From an uncultured Acetatifactor sp. (GTDB lineage: Bacteria > Bacillota > Clostridia > Lachnospirales > Lachnospiraceae), in assembly GCA_949840885.1 (NCBI GenBank), contig CATKYJ010000005.1, positions 1-64,000 of the forward strand: a stretch of DNA of 64,000 nucleotides, written 5' to 3'. A model generated the notes under the pieces. That model was not told where the DNA came from. It made no database searches and saw only the letters and a program-made list of their open reading frames with translations. A program made the position numbers and the translations under genes. Shown in pieces: positions 1-8,209 of this stretch; positions within the stretch are counted from its first letter, which is position 1, and each line of letters starts with the position of its first letter.

Positions 1-9
1 TACTACACA

Positions 10-41
10 AATGGCTATGTGGAAACGCATAGCCATTTTTT
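10..41 (+). terminator. Rho-independent terminator upstream of ToxN-like toxin
   Basis: A perfect 10-bp stem (AATGGCTATG / CATAGCCATT) extended by a G-U and a G-C pair closes on a GAAA loop and is followed by a T run. It ends 12 bases before the toxin start codon. In ToxIN/AbiQ type III systems a weak terminator normally sits between the antitoxin RNA repeats and the toxin gene and sets their ratio. The antitoxin repeats would therefore lie just left of the window. Confidence 0.85.
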
Positions 42-53
42 ACGAGGAGAAAT

Positions 54-590
54 ATGCAGACAGATTTTAACTTATACAAGGTGGATATGAAATATATCCG
101 TAATTTACATAATATAGATGATAAAGTGCTTTCAGTTTCGCCACAGACGGGAAAAGATAACAGGGTTTTTGTCGGAATTGTTATTATTTGCGGTATTCAT
201 AAATATTGTATACCACTTTCATCACCAAAAGATAAACATAAAAAAATGAAGAACTCTATGGATTTTTCAAAGATTGAAATAAATGGGAGGCTTTTAGGTG
301 TCCTGAATTTTAATCTAATGATACCTATTGAAGAAGAACAATTACAGCTTGTTGATACAACCATTTTTAAGAGAGATAGGGAAAACATCAAATATTATAA
401 GCGAATGTGTGTTCAGGAATTAGAATGGTGTCGGAGCAATAGTGAAGTAATCTGTAATAAAGCAAATGTCTTGTATAAAAAGTACATTTCCAGTGAACCA
501 TTTTCAGGCAGAAACCGCTGCTTGAATTTTCCTAAATTAGAATCAGAATGTGAGAAATATAATTCAAAAATAAAGAGAGGCGCAGACTGA
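54..590 (+). CDS. toxN: Type III toxin-antitoxin system toxin, ToxN/AbiQ family endoribonuclease
   Basis: This 178-residue protein has the usual length of ToxN/AbiQ toxins, which cut RNA and are held inactive by a repeated antitoxin RNA that they process themselves. Seen in the sequence: an N-terminal KYIRNL..DDKV segment (residues 13-25), a VGIV strand, the IPLSSPKDKH segment (53-62) matching the conserved PL(T/S)SPK active-site region, and the LNFNLMIPI strand followed by YKRM..QELEWCRSN, all in family order. GAGGAG at 44-49 supports the ATG at 54, and an in-frame ATG at residue 12 would remove conserved sequence. A short terminator lies directly upstream. Such loci protect against phage and stabilise plasmids; the AT-rich composition unlike its neighbours fits recent transfer. 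The antitoxin gene is not visible, so the system cannot be called complete. Confidence 0.88.
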   Translation: MQTDFNLYKVDMKYIRNLHNIDDKVLSVSPQTGKDNRVFVGIVIICGIHKYCIPLSSPKDKHKKMKNSMDFSKIEINGRLLGVLNFNLMIPIEEEQLQLVDTTIFKRDRENIKYYKRMCVQELEWCRSNSEVICNKANVLYKKYISSEPFSGRNRCLNFPKLESECEKYNSKIKRGAD

Positions 591-610
591 ACCTCTCTTT
601 ACAGGAATTA

Positions 611-820
611 TCACAATTCTAAAGAATCTTCCGCTTCCACCCACATCTGCATATTTCCCTCAAGGTAGAGGCGGTCATATTCAAGCGGCTCATCTATTGC
701 TAAGGCATCTAAGGCACATTGGGAGCAGGGAGTAGTCTTTAATCCATCTTCAACCTTATTGCAATCAATCTGCAGAAGATATCCGTCAAAGATTGTTACA
801 TCAACACTGTTATGGTACAT
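611..820 (-). CDS. Small hypothetical protein (possibly DUF6061-like)
   Basis: This 69-residue acidic protein converges on the toxin gene, leaving only 20 bases between stop codons. Its layout (a short beta-like start, CSQCALDAL with a CxxC pair, then EPLEYDRLYLEGNMQMWVEAED) reminds me of small Firmicutes accessory proteins named DUF6061, but that is from memory and weak. The ATG at 820 has no recognisable SD sequence. The frame stays open upstream as far as a TAA without another start, so this could be the tail of a decayed gene. No function is proposed. Confidence 0.45.
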   Translation of the reverse strand: MYHNSVDVTIFDGYLLQIDCNKVEDGLKTTPCSQCALDALAIDEPLEYDRLYLEGNMQMWVEAEDSLEL

Positions 821-912
821 ATTGTATTCTGCATATATAAATTTCCCAGCCGGGCTTTAGCTGCTCCTGATTTTCCGATAAGAGGATATTTAACACAGCG
901 GTAACCCAGTCC

Positions 913-942
913 TTGACAGCCCCCGACCTGATGGCATATGAT
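913..942 (+). promoter_or_regulatory. Sigma-A type promoter for the aldose epimerase-like gene
   Basis: TTGACA at 913-918 is separated by 18 bases from TATGAT at 937-942, followed by AAGGAGG at 964-970 and the ATG at 976. It is near consensus and correctly placed for the downstream gene. Confidence 0.7.
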
Positions 943-975
943 ATTAGTACATAACGATCGAAAAAGGAGGCTATC

Positions 976-1857
976 ATGTCAGTCTACGAATTGAAAAACA
1001 GTGAAATCGCCATTGGGGTGGAAAGCCTGGGGGCTGAGTTAAAATCCCTAAGGAAGCTGGATACGGGCACAGAGTACATGTGGTGCGCAGATGCCAGATA
1101 CTGGAACCGGACCTCCCCCATCCTGTTCCCTTTCGTGGGAAGCGCCAAAGACAAGAAATACCGTACCAAGGGACAGACTTACACCATGACCCAGCACGGC
1201 TTTGCCAGGGACATGGAATTTGAGCTGCTCTCCCGAACGGAAACCGAGATTTGGTTCGGACTCCACTCCAGCCAAGAGACGCTGGAGAAGTATCCTTACG
1301 ACTTCTTCCTGAAGCTGGGCTACCGGATCGAGGGCTGCAGGGTCTGCGTCCTGTGGCAGGTAGAGAATCCCGGCCGGGAGATTCTGCCTTTTTCCATCGG
1401 CGGACATCCCGCTTTTAACTGCCCCATTGACAAGGACACAGCGCGCAGTGCCTATTTCCTGGATTTCGGCAATGTGGACCAGGTAGTTAGCACCAAAATC
1501 AGCAAAAACGGCCTGGCCCTGGACGGCAGGGAATCCTATGTACTGGAGGACGGCATACTGCCTCTGGGGGATCATCTGTTTGACCACGATGCTTTGGTCA
1601 TCGAGGACAGCCAGACCGATACCGTGTCTCTGTGCAGGCCGGATAAGAGCAGCTATGTCAAGGTTACCATGGACGCCCCCCTGTTCGGCGTATGGTCCCC
1701 CGCCGGCGACCCGGCCACGCCTTTCGTGTGCATAGAGCCCTGGTACGGCAGATGCGACAGCGAGGATTTCACAGGAACCCTGGAAGAGCGCAAATGGGGG
1801 AATCAAATCGCTCCCGGCGAAATCTGGGAGGCTTCCTATACTATCGAAATCGCCTGA
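976..1857 (+). CDS. Aldose 1-epimerase family protein (LacX/GalM-like)
   Basis: This 293-residue cytosolic protein has the galactose mutarotase-like beta-sandwich signature. It opens with a segment ending GAELKSL, then WNRTSPILFPFVG, then QHGFARD with the first conserved His (about residue 75), GGHPAFNCP with the second His (about 138) and a late EPWYG segment that carries the likely catalytic Glu. The family interconverts alpha and beta anomers of aldoses; LacX-type members usually have unassigned substrates. AAGGAGG six bases before the ATG fixes the start. It stands alone behind its own promoter, and the next gene is 244 bases away. The exact sugar is not known. Confidence 0.85.
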   Translation: MSVYELKNSEIAIGVESLGAELKSLRKLDTGTEYMWCADARYWNRTSPILFPFVGSAKDKKYRTKGQTYTMTQHGFARDMEFELLSRTETEIWFGLHSSQETLEKYPYDFFLKLGYRIEGCRVCVLWQVENPGREILPFSIGGHPAFNCPIDKDTARSAYFLDFGNVDQVVSTKISKNGLALDGRESYVLEDGILPLGDHLFDHDALVIEDSQTDTVSLCRPDKSSYVKVTMDAPLFGVWSPAGDPATPFVCIEPWYGRCDSEDFTGTLEERKWGNQIAPGEIWEASYTIEIA

Positions 1858-2101
1858 ATGACGGCCCGCCTCCCACAGCCCCGGGGCCCACGCCGGCGCT
1901 TCCTCCGGCTTCGTCCCCGATAGATCCGGGAAGATCTCCAAACAGACCGGAGTCTTCCTATAGGCTGGAGCAATCTCCCAATAGCCCCGGGCGAATCAAA
2001 TTTGCCTGCGGAAACTGTCTGGGCGGCGGCAATACGGTTTGTACTATAACGAAAAGCCTGTTTTGATTGGCTATAAACTTATTATATGAGGAGTATGCAG
2101 C

Positions 2102-3532
2102 ATGGGAAAAAACATGGATATCAAAAAACTGTGTCAGGAAAAACAAATCCGCATGATCGATTTCAAGATGACGGACATTGACGGCCGCTGGCGGCATATC
2201 ACCATTCCGGTGGAGCGCTTCGGGGAGGACACCTTTACCTACGGAATCGGCTTCGACGGTTCCAACTACGGCTACGCGCCTATCGAAAAGAGCGATATGG
2301 TGTTCCTGCCGGATCCCTCCACTGCCTATGTGGATCCTTTTGCCTCAGTGCCCACTTTGACCATGTGCGGCAATGTATGCACCATCGGCAAGGAGGAAAA
2401 CAAGCCTTTCGATCAATATCCCAAGAATGTCAGCCTGCGGGCTATAGAGTATATGAAAGAAAGCGGCATCGCGGACCGCATGGTCATCGGGCCCGAGTTT
2501 GAGTTCTACCTTTTCGACAGCGCCCGCTTCCAGGTGACACCCAACCAGTGCGGCTACCGCATCGACACCAGACAGGCAGACTGGAACCACAGCCTGGACA
2601 CCACCGGGAACAACGGTTATGAAGTGTCCCACAAGGGCGGCTACCATATCGCTGCTCCCCAGGACGTGGGCTACGATCTGCGCAGCCGGATGTGTATGAT
2701 GCTGGAAGACTGGGGCGTGCGGGTAAAATATCACCATCACGAGGTAGGCGGCCCCGGCCAGATGGAGATCGAGGTGGAACTTGACGACATGCCCGTCATG
2801 GCGGACAATACCATGATCGTCAAGTACATCATCAAGAACCTGGCCGCCCAGGAGGGCAAGACCGCCACTTTCCTCCCCAAGCCCATCTATCAGGAGGCGG
2901 GCAGCGGCATGCATGTGCACATGTTGCTGTTTAAAAACGGATTCCCTCTTTTCTATGACGAAGATGGCTATTCGGGCTTAAGCCAAACGGCGCATTATTT
3001 CATCGGCGGGCTGCTGAAGCACATTGCCTCCCTATGCGCCTTTACCAATCCCTCCACCAACTCTTTCAAGCGGCTGGTGCCGGGCTTCGAGGCTCCGGTG
3101 ACCATAGGTTACGCTACCTCCAACCGCAGCGCGGTCATTCGGATTCCGGCCTATGCCAAGTCCCCGGAGACCAAGCGCTTCGAACTGCGCAACCCGGATG
3201 CCACCGCCAATCCCTATTACGCCTATGCGGCGATCCTGATGGCAGGGCTGGACGGCATAGAGAACCAGATAGACCCGGCTGCAAACGGATGGGGGCCTTA
3301 CGACTTCAATCTCTATACCCTTTCCCGGGAGGAGCAGAAAAAAATCAAGGGGCTGCCCAAATCCCTGGATGAGGCTCTGGACGCCCTGGAGGCTGACCAT
3401 GGGTATCTCACAAAGGGCGGCGTGTTCCCCCAGAGGCTGATCGATATCTGGGTGGCCAGAAAGCGGGAGGAGTTGCGCCAGATGGAGCAGATTCCCCACC
3501 CGGCGGAGTTTCAGAGGTATTATGATCTGTAG
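2102..3532 (+). CDS. glnA: Glutamine synthetase, type I
   Basis: This 476-residue enzyme makes glutamine from glutamate, ammonia and ATP in the cytosol. All hallmark segments are present in order: GFDGSNYGYAPIEKSD near residue 50, GPEFEFYLF (metal-binding Glu, about 130), the GGPGQMEIE loop, GSGMHVHMLL around the substrate and metal sites, NPSTNSFKRLVPGFEAP, NRSAVIRIP and RFELRNPDATANPY near the C-terminus. GAGGAG at 2088-2093 supports ATG 2102; an in-frame ATG four codons later is a less well spaced alternative. No nitrogen-regulatory gene is adjacent. A diverged 67-codon piece of a second glutamine synthetase lies at 13192-13392. A long hairpin follows the stop codon. Confidence 0.95.
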   Translation: MGKNMDIKKLCQEKQIRMIDFKMTDIDGRWRHITIPVERFGEDTFTYGIGFDGSNYGYAPIEKSDMVFLPDPSTAYVDPFASVPTLTMCGNVCTIGKEENKPFDQYPKNVSLRAIEYMKESGIADRMVIGPEFEFYLFDSARFQVTPNQCGYRIDTRQADWNHSLDTTGNNGYEVSHKGGYHIAAPQDVGYDLRSRMCMMLEDWGVRVKYHHHEVGGPGQMEIEVELDDMPVMADNTMIVKYIIKNLAAQEGKTATFLPKPIYQEAGSGMHVHMLLFKNGFPLFYDEDGYSGLSQTAHYFIGGLLKHIASLCAFTNPSTNSFKRLVPGFEAPVTIGYATSNRSAVIRIPAYAKSPETKRFELRNPDATANPYYAYAAILMAGLDGIENQIDPAANGWGPYDFNLYTLSREEQKKIKGLPKSLDEALDALEADHGYLTKGGVFPQRLIDIWVARKREELRQMEQIPHPAEFQRYYDL

Positions 3533-3548
3533 GTCTGCGCGGTGAGTC

Positions 3549-3586
3549 GGAGGCCGGGACAGGAGAATTCCCCTGTCCCGGCCTCC
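3549..3586. terminator. Long hairpin between convergent genes
   Basis: A perfect 15-bp stem (GGAGGCCGGGACAGG and its complement) with an eight-base loop lies between the convergent glutamine synthetase and SpoIID/LysM genes. There is no strong T run, so it is best described as a bidirectional terminator-like hairpin. Confidence 0.6.
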
Positions 3587-3654
3587 TGTATTACTGCCAT
3601 GCTTTTCTCCTGCCCCTCCCGCCAGGGCATTCGGCACTGCCCCTCTCCCGGAAC

Positions 3655-5667
3655 TTACCTGGCAGGAATCTTAAGCACCTGGCCGATGCTCAGCAGATCG
3701 CTGGTCAGGCCGTTCAGGCTCTTGATAGCTTCCACTGTGGTACCGTATCTGCGGGCGATCACCCACAGCGTATCTCCGGGCCGCACCGTGTATTGCAGGA
3801 GCGCGCTCGACTGAGCCGTGGGAATCCGCAGTACCTGGCCTACGTCCAGCGCATCGCTGGTCAGGCCGTTCAGGCTCTTGATGGCCTCCACTGTGGTGCC
3901 GTACCTCTGGGCAATAAGCCACAGGCTGTCTCCGGGCTGCACTGTGTATTCCGTGTAAGACGGGCTGGTCTGGGTCGTGGGAATCCGCAGCACCTGACCT
4001 ACGTCCAGCGCATCGCTGGTCAGGCCGTTCAGGTTCTTGATAGCCTCCACTGTGGTGCCGTACCTCTGGGCTATGAGCCACAGGCTGTCTCCAGGCTGCA
4101 CCGTGTATTCCGTGTAGGACGGGCCCGGAGAGGGAGACGGCCCGGGAGACGGAATGGGCACATTCTCGCCGATTCCGTGGTATACGTCATACAGCTTCCT
4201 CCAGGTGGCCTGGCCTACGATACCGTCCGCCGCAATGTTCATGGCCCTCTGGAACGCCATCACCGACTCTCTGGTGCCGCTGCCAAAGATCCCGTCCTGG
4301 TCAGGAGCCGGGACGCTTGCGTAGTATTCCGAGGCCACATCCAGCAGATACTGCAGCGTAATCACATCCTGCCCTCTGGAGCCCTGGCGCAGGATTGCAT
4401 TCGGCGGAACTGTTCCAATACCCAGAGAAATCCCCTCGCTGTCCAGCTCCGCCAGCCTGGTCACTGCGCTGTAGAGGCTGGAAATCTTGTACCAGGTGGA
4501 CTTCCCCACGATGCCGTCTGCAGACAGGCCAAAGATGCTCTGGAATTTCGCCACGGCGGCCCTGGTGCTCTCCCCAAAAGTGCCCTCCGGGTCTGTAATC
4601 GCCGGGATGGCGGGGTAATTCCTGCGGATCCTGTTCAGGTACGTCTGGATGGTCTGCACGTCCAGCCCCGTGCTCCCTACCCGCAGGGGCGTCCCCGGAT
4701 AGGAAGAGAGGCTCCCGGTGATGATGTCCGTAGTGACCAGTTCGATGTCCTTTGGATAGTAGGAGCGCAGGATTTGCAAAGGCGTATATCCCCGGTTCGC
4801 AAGGGTCACGGTGCCCCACTGGGACATGCCGGCGCAGGTGACGGTAGTGCCATTGCAAAACGACGTGAAATAAGGCACGTTCTGCCCTTGCCTGCGCACG
4901 TATTCATTGAAGATATTGTCCACGATCCTGCTGATGGATTCATAGATGGGCCGTCCGTACACGAAATTCTGGTCGTAGGCCGTGCTGTTCGTGATATCGA
5001 AATTGTATCCTTTGGCTCTATACCATTCTGTGTAAACCCGATTCAGAGCAAAGGTAATAATGGCATAGATGTTGGCGGTCAGCGCTGCCTCCGGCCAGGT
5101 GGGATAGATTTCACTGCTGGCCACGTTCTTCACATAGTCCGGGAAAGACACTTGGACATTGGCGGCATTTGTGCCGGGAGGGCCCAGGTGCACCGTGATG
5201 GGGTTAGGAATAGCTACCTGCCGCAGTATCCTGTCACCCTGGGCATCCTCCCCCGCGTCAGCAGGCCCCTCCTGGCTGCGACTCTCCTGCATGGCCACGG
5301 CGGGCTTTCCCACAAAAATCCTGGTCTCCGCCGGACGCCGCTGCCTCTCCTGCATGGGTATCATGGCCAGGGGCAGAACCGCCGTCTCCTGGTCGTAGAT
5401 GGGTATGTTGGAGACATAAATCGTGTCAAAGCCCGCTTTCTGTGCCAGCACATTGTAGCTCGCATAGGGCAGCCCGGAATAGTACTGGTTCTGGGAAAAG
5501 CTCTTGTCCAGCGTCTCCAGCGGCACTGTTCCGGTCTCCCCGCTTTCGTCCGTAAAAAGCTGGTACAGGCTGTTGCCCTGGCTGTCCAGCACCCTGACCT
5601 GTACTCCCTCTAACGGAATGGCCTCATGGGCAGTCCGCGCCTGTATGGTCAAATATCCAATCGCCAT
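3655..5667 (-). CDS. SpoIID/LytB-domain protein with two peptidoglycan-binding domains and three LysM repeats
   Basis: This 670-residue protein combines several wall-binding modules. Residues 1-100 look like a carboxypeptidase-regulatory/transthyretin-like fold. Residues 175-305 carry a SpoIID-like domain (SEIYPTWPEAAL, ITNSTAYDQNFVYGRPI, CAGMSQWGTVTLANRGYTP). Two PG_binding_1 domains at about 325-400 and 425-495 each end in DGIVG..TW. A Pro/Ser/Gly linker follows, and three nearly identical LysM repeats of about 53 residues run from 521 to the end. SpoIID proteins are lytic transglycosylases acting on denuded glycan strands during engulfment. No signal peptide or membrane anchor is visible, which suits a mother-cell or spore-coat protein rather than a secreted enzyme. 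An AGGAG lies upstream of ATG 5667. The catalytic Glu was not confirmed, so the domain may only bind. Confidence 0.85.
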   Translation of the reverse strand: MAIGYLTIQARTAHEAIPLEGVQVRVLDSQGNSLYQLFTDESGETGTVPLETLDKSFSQNQYYSGLPYASYNVLAQKAGFDTIYVSNIPIYDQETAVLPLAMIPMQERQRRPAETRIFVGKPAVAMQESRSQEGPADAGEDAQGDRILRQVAIPNPITVHLGPPGTNAANVQVSFPDYVKNVASSEIYPTWPEAALTANIYAIITFALNRVYTEWYRAKGYNFDITNSTAYDQNFVYGRPIYESISRIVDNIFNEYVRRQGQNVPYFTSFCNGTTVTCAGMSQWGTVTLANRGYTPLQILRSYYPKDIELVTTDIITGSLSSYPGTPLRVGSTGLDVQTIQTYLNRIRRNYPAIPAITDPEGTFGESTRAAVAKFQSIFGLSADGIVGKSTWYKISSLYSAVTRLAELDSEGISLGIGTVPPNAILRQGSRGQDVITLQYLLDVASEYYASVPAPDQDGIFGSGTRESVMAFQRAMNIAADGIVGQATWRKLYDVYHGIGENVPIPSPGPSPSPGPSYTEYTVQPGDSLWLIAQRYGTTVEAIKNLNGLTSDALDVGQVLRIPTTQTSPSYTEYTVQPGDSLWLIAQRYGTTVEAIKSLNGLTSDALDVGQVLRIPTAQSSALLQYTVRPGDTLWVIARRYGTTVEAIKSLNGLTSDLLSIGQVLKIPAR

Positions 5668-5833
5668 ATTGATGGTTCTCCTGATTTCCTGTTATACATT
5701 AGAATATGAAAGAATCTCCCGGCTGTTACAGTTTAGGCGCAGGCGGCTGGTGATGTACGCTCTCAATATCTTAAAATCTCTTCTAAAGCCTATAGCGGTA
5801 ATCTTCTCATTATGATAGAATAAGAATCAGGCA

Positions 5834-5908
5834 ATGCCGAAAGTGAGGGAAGAAACCATTCGTCTGATATCGGCATGACTTGCCGCCAAGGCAGAAAGCA
5901 GGAGTGTT
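5834..5908 (+). pseudogene. Possible remnant of a TetR-family regulator N-terminus
   Basis: From ATG 5834 the frame reads MPKVREETIRLISA and then a stop, after which the same frame continues LAAKAES. This resembles the first helix of TetR-type regulators, broken by a TGA and then lost before the reductase gene. The match is short and from memory only. It may be chance. Confidence 0.25.
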
Positions 5909-5944
5909 TCACATAAATGCATCATAAGAACAGGAGGTAACATC

Positions 5945-6562
5945 ATGAAAGTCTTACTGATCAACGGAAGCCCCCGTCCAAAGGGCAACACTTCCATCGC
6001 CCTGCAGGAGATGGAGAAGACCTTTGCCGCAGAGGGCATCGAGACAGAAACCATACAAATCGGCATGAAAGACATCCGGAGCTGCATCGCCTGCGGCAGA
6101 TGCGGGGAGCTGGGGAAATGCGTGTTCGATGACATCGTAAATGAAGTCGCCCCGAAATTCCAGGAATGCGATGGCCTTGTAGTAGGAAGTCCTGTATACT
6201 ACGCCTCTGCCAACGCCACTCTGGTGGCTTTCCTGACCAGGCTCTTCTACAGCACCCATTTCGACAAGACCATGAAAGTCGGCGCCAGCGTGGTGGCGGC
6301 CAGGAGAGGCGGGCTTTCCGCCACCTTTGACGAACTGAACAAATTCTTCACCATCAGCGGCATGCCCGTAGCCTCCAGCCAGTACTGGAACAGCGTCCAC
6401 GGCAGAGGGCCGGGGGAAGCGGCCCAGGACGAGGAGGGGCTGCAGACCATGCGCACCCTGGCAAAGAACATGGCTTTCCTGATGAAGAGCATCGCCCTGG
6501 GAAAAGAGGCCTATGGCCTGCCGGATAAAGAGGAGCATCTCTGGACCCATTTCATCCGCTGA
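5945..6562 (+). CDS. Flavodoxin-fold NAD(P)H-dependent FMN reductase family protein
   Basis: This 205-residue protein begins with the flavodoxin-like strand and phosphate loop LLINGSPRPKGNTS, which binds FMN. A cysteine-rich stretch CIACGRCGELGKC (about residues 50-62) follows, then SPVYYASANATLVAFLTRLF, typical of iron-sulfur flavoprotein and NADPH:FMN reductase relatives. The cysteine set could hold an Fe-S cluster or act as a redox disulfide. An AGGAGG lies 6-11 bases before ATG 5945. It stands alone, perhaps next to a lost TetR regulator, a common pairing for stress-induced reductases. A miniature remnant of a related gene is at 13083-13154. Electron acceptor unknown. Confidence 0.85.
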   Translation: MKVLLINGSPRPKGNTSIALQEMEKTFAAEGIETETIQIGMKDIRSCIACGRCGELGKCVFDDIVNEVAPKFQECDGLVVGSPVYYASANATLVAFLTRLFYSTHFDKTMKVGASVVAARRGGLSATFDELNKFFTISGMPVASSQYWNSVHGRGPGEAAQDEEGLQTMRTLAKNMAFLMKSIALGKEAYGLPDKEEHLWTHFIR

Positions 6563-6620
6563 GGCAATTTCCCGTCAGGACAAAAGCCCACCGGAAAAGT
6601 TTCCGAAAGAGAATCCCCAT

Positions 6621-6710
6621 ATGAGCAGCCCATACAGGGAAATCAAAGAAGCCGATGCCGCCCAGATATATATCCGAACCATATATGGCATCGGCTTCCG
6701 GCCAGGATAA
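6621..6710 (+). pseudogene. C-terminal tail of an OmpR-type response regulator (remnant)
   Basis: The frame ending at TAA 6710 reads REIKEADAAQIYIRTIYGIGFRPG, which matches the last residues of the intact regulator at 18554-19246 (RKIREADATQEYIQTVYGIGFRLG). These residues form the recognition wing of the OmpR DNA-binding domain. Nothing upstream resembles the rest of the protein, so about 200 codons have been lost. This is a gene scar, not a functional gene. Confidence 0.7.
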
Positions 6711-6732
6711 GCCTGCCAGAGCCCTCCTCTCT

Positions 6733-7377
6733 TCACGAGATTGCAGACATACAGCCATTTTCCAGTTTATATATGGCATCGCACAGATAGGCAATGTCAT
6801 CACGATTGTGGCTTGCCAAAAGAATGAGCTTTCCTTTTCTCTTCTCCTCCAACAGCAGTTCCCTCACTTCCATGATCCCCTGTCCGTCCAGACCATTCAT
6901 GGGTTCGTCCATGATCAGGATAGGCATTTCCTCCATCAGTACCTGCGCAATGGCCAGGCGCTGCTTCATACCCAGAGAATACTTTGCAACTTTTTTTCTG
7001 CTATGATAGTCCAGCCTCACCGCGGACATAACATCCTGTATCCGCCGGGAATCTTTCCTGTGCAGAAGCCCATAGAGAAACTCCAGGTTCTTCCGTCCGC
7101 TATACTGCCCGATGAAAGCCGGCTCTTCAATGGTAAAGGCAATGTTGCGGGGCATGTCGTCACCGATGCCCACTGCCTTTCCGTTAATCAAAATCTCTCC
7201 TTCCGCGACTGCATAAAAGCCGCAAATGCACTTAAAAAGCACCGTCTTGCCTGAGCCATTGTGGCCTACAAATCCGGTAATGCTGCCCCCTGCAGCTTGA
7301 AAGGAAATATGGTTCAGGGCAATTCCCTCCTGAAACTTTTTTGACACATCCTCCACTTCCAAACAACACTCCTGCAT
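6733..7377 (-). CDS. ABC transporter ATP-binding protein
   Basis: This 214-residue nucleotide-binding subunit has Walker A GHNGSGKT (about residue 38), a Q-loop-like IEEPAF segment, the signature KYSLGMKQRLAIAQ, Walker B ILIMDEP and a switch His in ASHN. It is short and lacks the C-terminal extension of lantibiotic-type LanF proteins. It starts five bases after the upstream permease ends, so the four genes 10120 to 6733 look like one transcript: an anchored protein, two permeases and this ATPase. The substrate is unknown; peptide export or immunity is an inference from the nearby quorum-type two-component pair. Confidence 0.88.
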   Translation of the reverse strand: MQECCLEVEDVSKKFQEGIALNHISFQAAGGSITGFVGHNGSGKTVLFKCICGFYAVAEGEILINGKAVGIGDDMPRNIAFTIEEPAFIGQYSGRKNLEFLYGLLHRKDSRRIQDVMSAVRLDYHSRKKVAKYSLGMKQRLAIAQVLMEEMPILIMDEPMNGLDGQGIMEVRELLLEEKRKGKLILLASHNRDDIAYLCDAIYKLENGCMSAIS

Positions 7378-7381
7378 GATG

Positions 7382-8209
7382 TTACCTCCTGTTATTTTCC
7401 TGTGTGCGCTCTACCCTGCGCCTGGCCATGAGCAGTTCAAACAACGTCAGCAAAAGCAGCATAGTTATCATATAGCCTGGTTTCGGCTGCTCAGGGTTCA
7501 GGATATTGTAATGTTTTTCCAGCTGTATCCAATTTGTCGGAGAATAGGGAATAAGGCTTCTGAACCGTACCGCTGCCAGACCCAAAAATATTATGAAGCT
7601 TCCTGCTGCAGCTCCTGCGGCTCTGAAATAAAAATTCAGCCAAAAGACCAGCATCCCCATCATTCCCAATAACAGTCCCAAGATAATGAATGCAAGAGCA
7701 TTTGCTTCCAGGGGTTCGTAATTGGAGAGCACCAAATAGGGCACGGTGACATAGATATCATACCCGGCAGCTACGCCGCCCGACAGCATTATCCAGCCTC
7801 TTCCCCAGCTGGCGCTCCACTGAGCCACTCTGCAAAGAAGCAGATTCTGGATAACCAGCAGAAAGACAGCATAAAACCATCCAAAGCTGATCAGGTACAA
7901 GCCCTGAGCCACCGCCCACCGGGACACTCCTATCCGTGCAATGGAATACCTTTCCCTCTCCCTGTCCAAGGGTAAGTTTGACACTGCAAAAATGTATATC
8001 AGCAGAAAACTCAGCACTACATATTTATTGGTCCAAAGAAATGCGAATCCCCACTGGCTCAGCCTAATGTCCAAGTCAAGGCAATACTTCCTTAATCCCG
8101 TTAAAAACGCATCCATAGTCAGCACCGTCAGAATTAATACGGACAGCATTCTCCAGGATACAAGGTTTCTGTGAAGCAGATGGCGATAATATCCCCAAAT
8201 ACTATACAT
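7382..8209 (-). CDS. ABC transporter permease-like membrane protein (second of pair)
   Basis: This 275-residue protein has about six hydrophobic segments. They include VLILTVLTMDAF near the N-terminus, YVVLSFLLIYIFAVSNLP, and a C-terminal LITMLLLLTLFELL-type helix before a basic tail. Such proteins form the membrane part of ABC-2 type exporters. Its start overlaps the previous permease by eight bases, showing translational coupling. I do not recognise a named family. Confidence 0.7.
   Translation of the reverse strand: MYSIWGYYRHLLHRNLVSWRMLSVLILTVLTMDAFLTGLRKYCLDLDIRLSQWGFAFLWTNKYVVLSFLLIYIFAVSNLPLDRERERYSIARIGVSRWAVAQGLYLISFGWFYAVFLLVIQNLLLCRVAQWSASWGRGWIMLSGGVAAGYDIYVTVPYLVLSNYEPLEANALAFIILGLLLGMMGMLVFWLNFYFRAAGAAAGSFIIFLGLAAVRFRSLIPYSPTNWIQLEKHYNILNPEQPKPGYMITMLLLLTLFELLMARRRVERTQENNRR

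Noticed and set aside
1692..2066. Plus-strand frame overlapping the end of the aldose epimerase gene
   Set aside because: Pro/Arg-rich out-of-frame extension without SD; the epimerase frame is the conserved one.
3793..5613. Roughly 600-codon open frame opposite the SpoIID/LysM gene
   Set aside because: It mirrors the LysM repeats and has no recognisable domains or SD.
7941..8174. Small plus-strand frames opposite the permease genes
   Set aside because: They are antisense shadows of membrane-protein codons with no SD sites.
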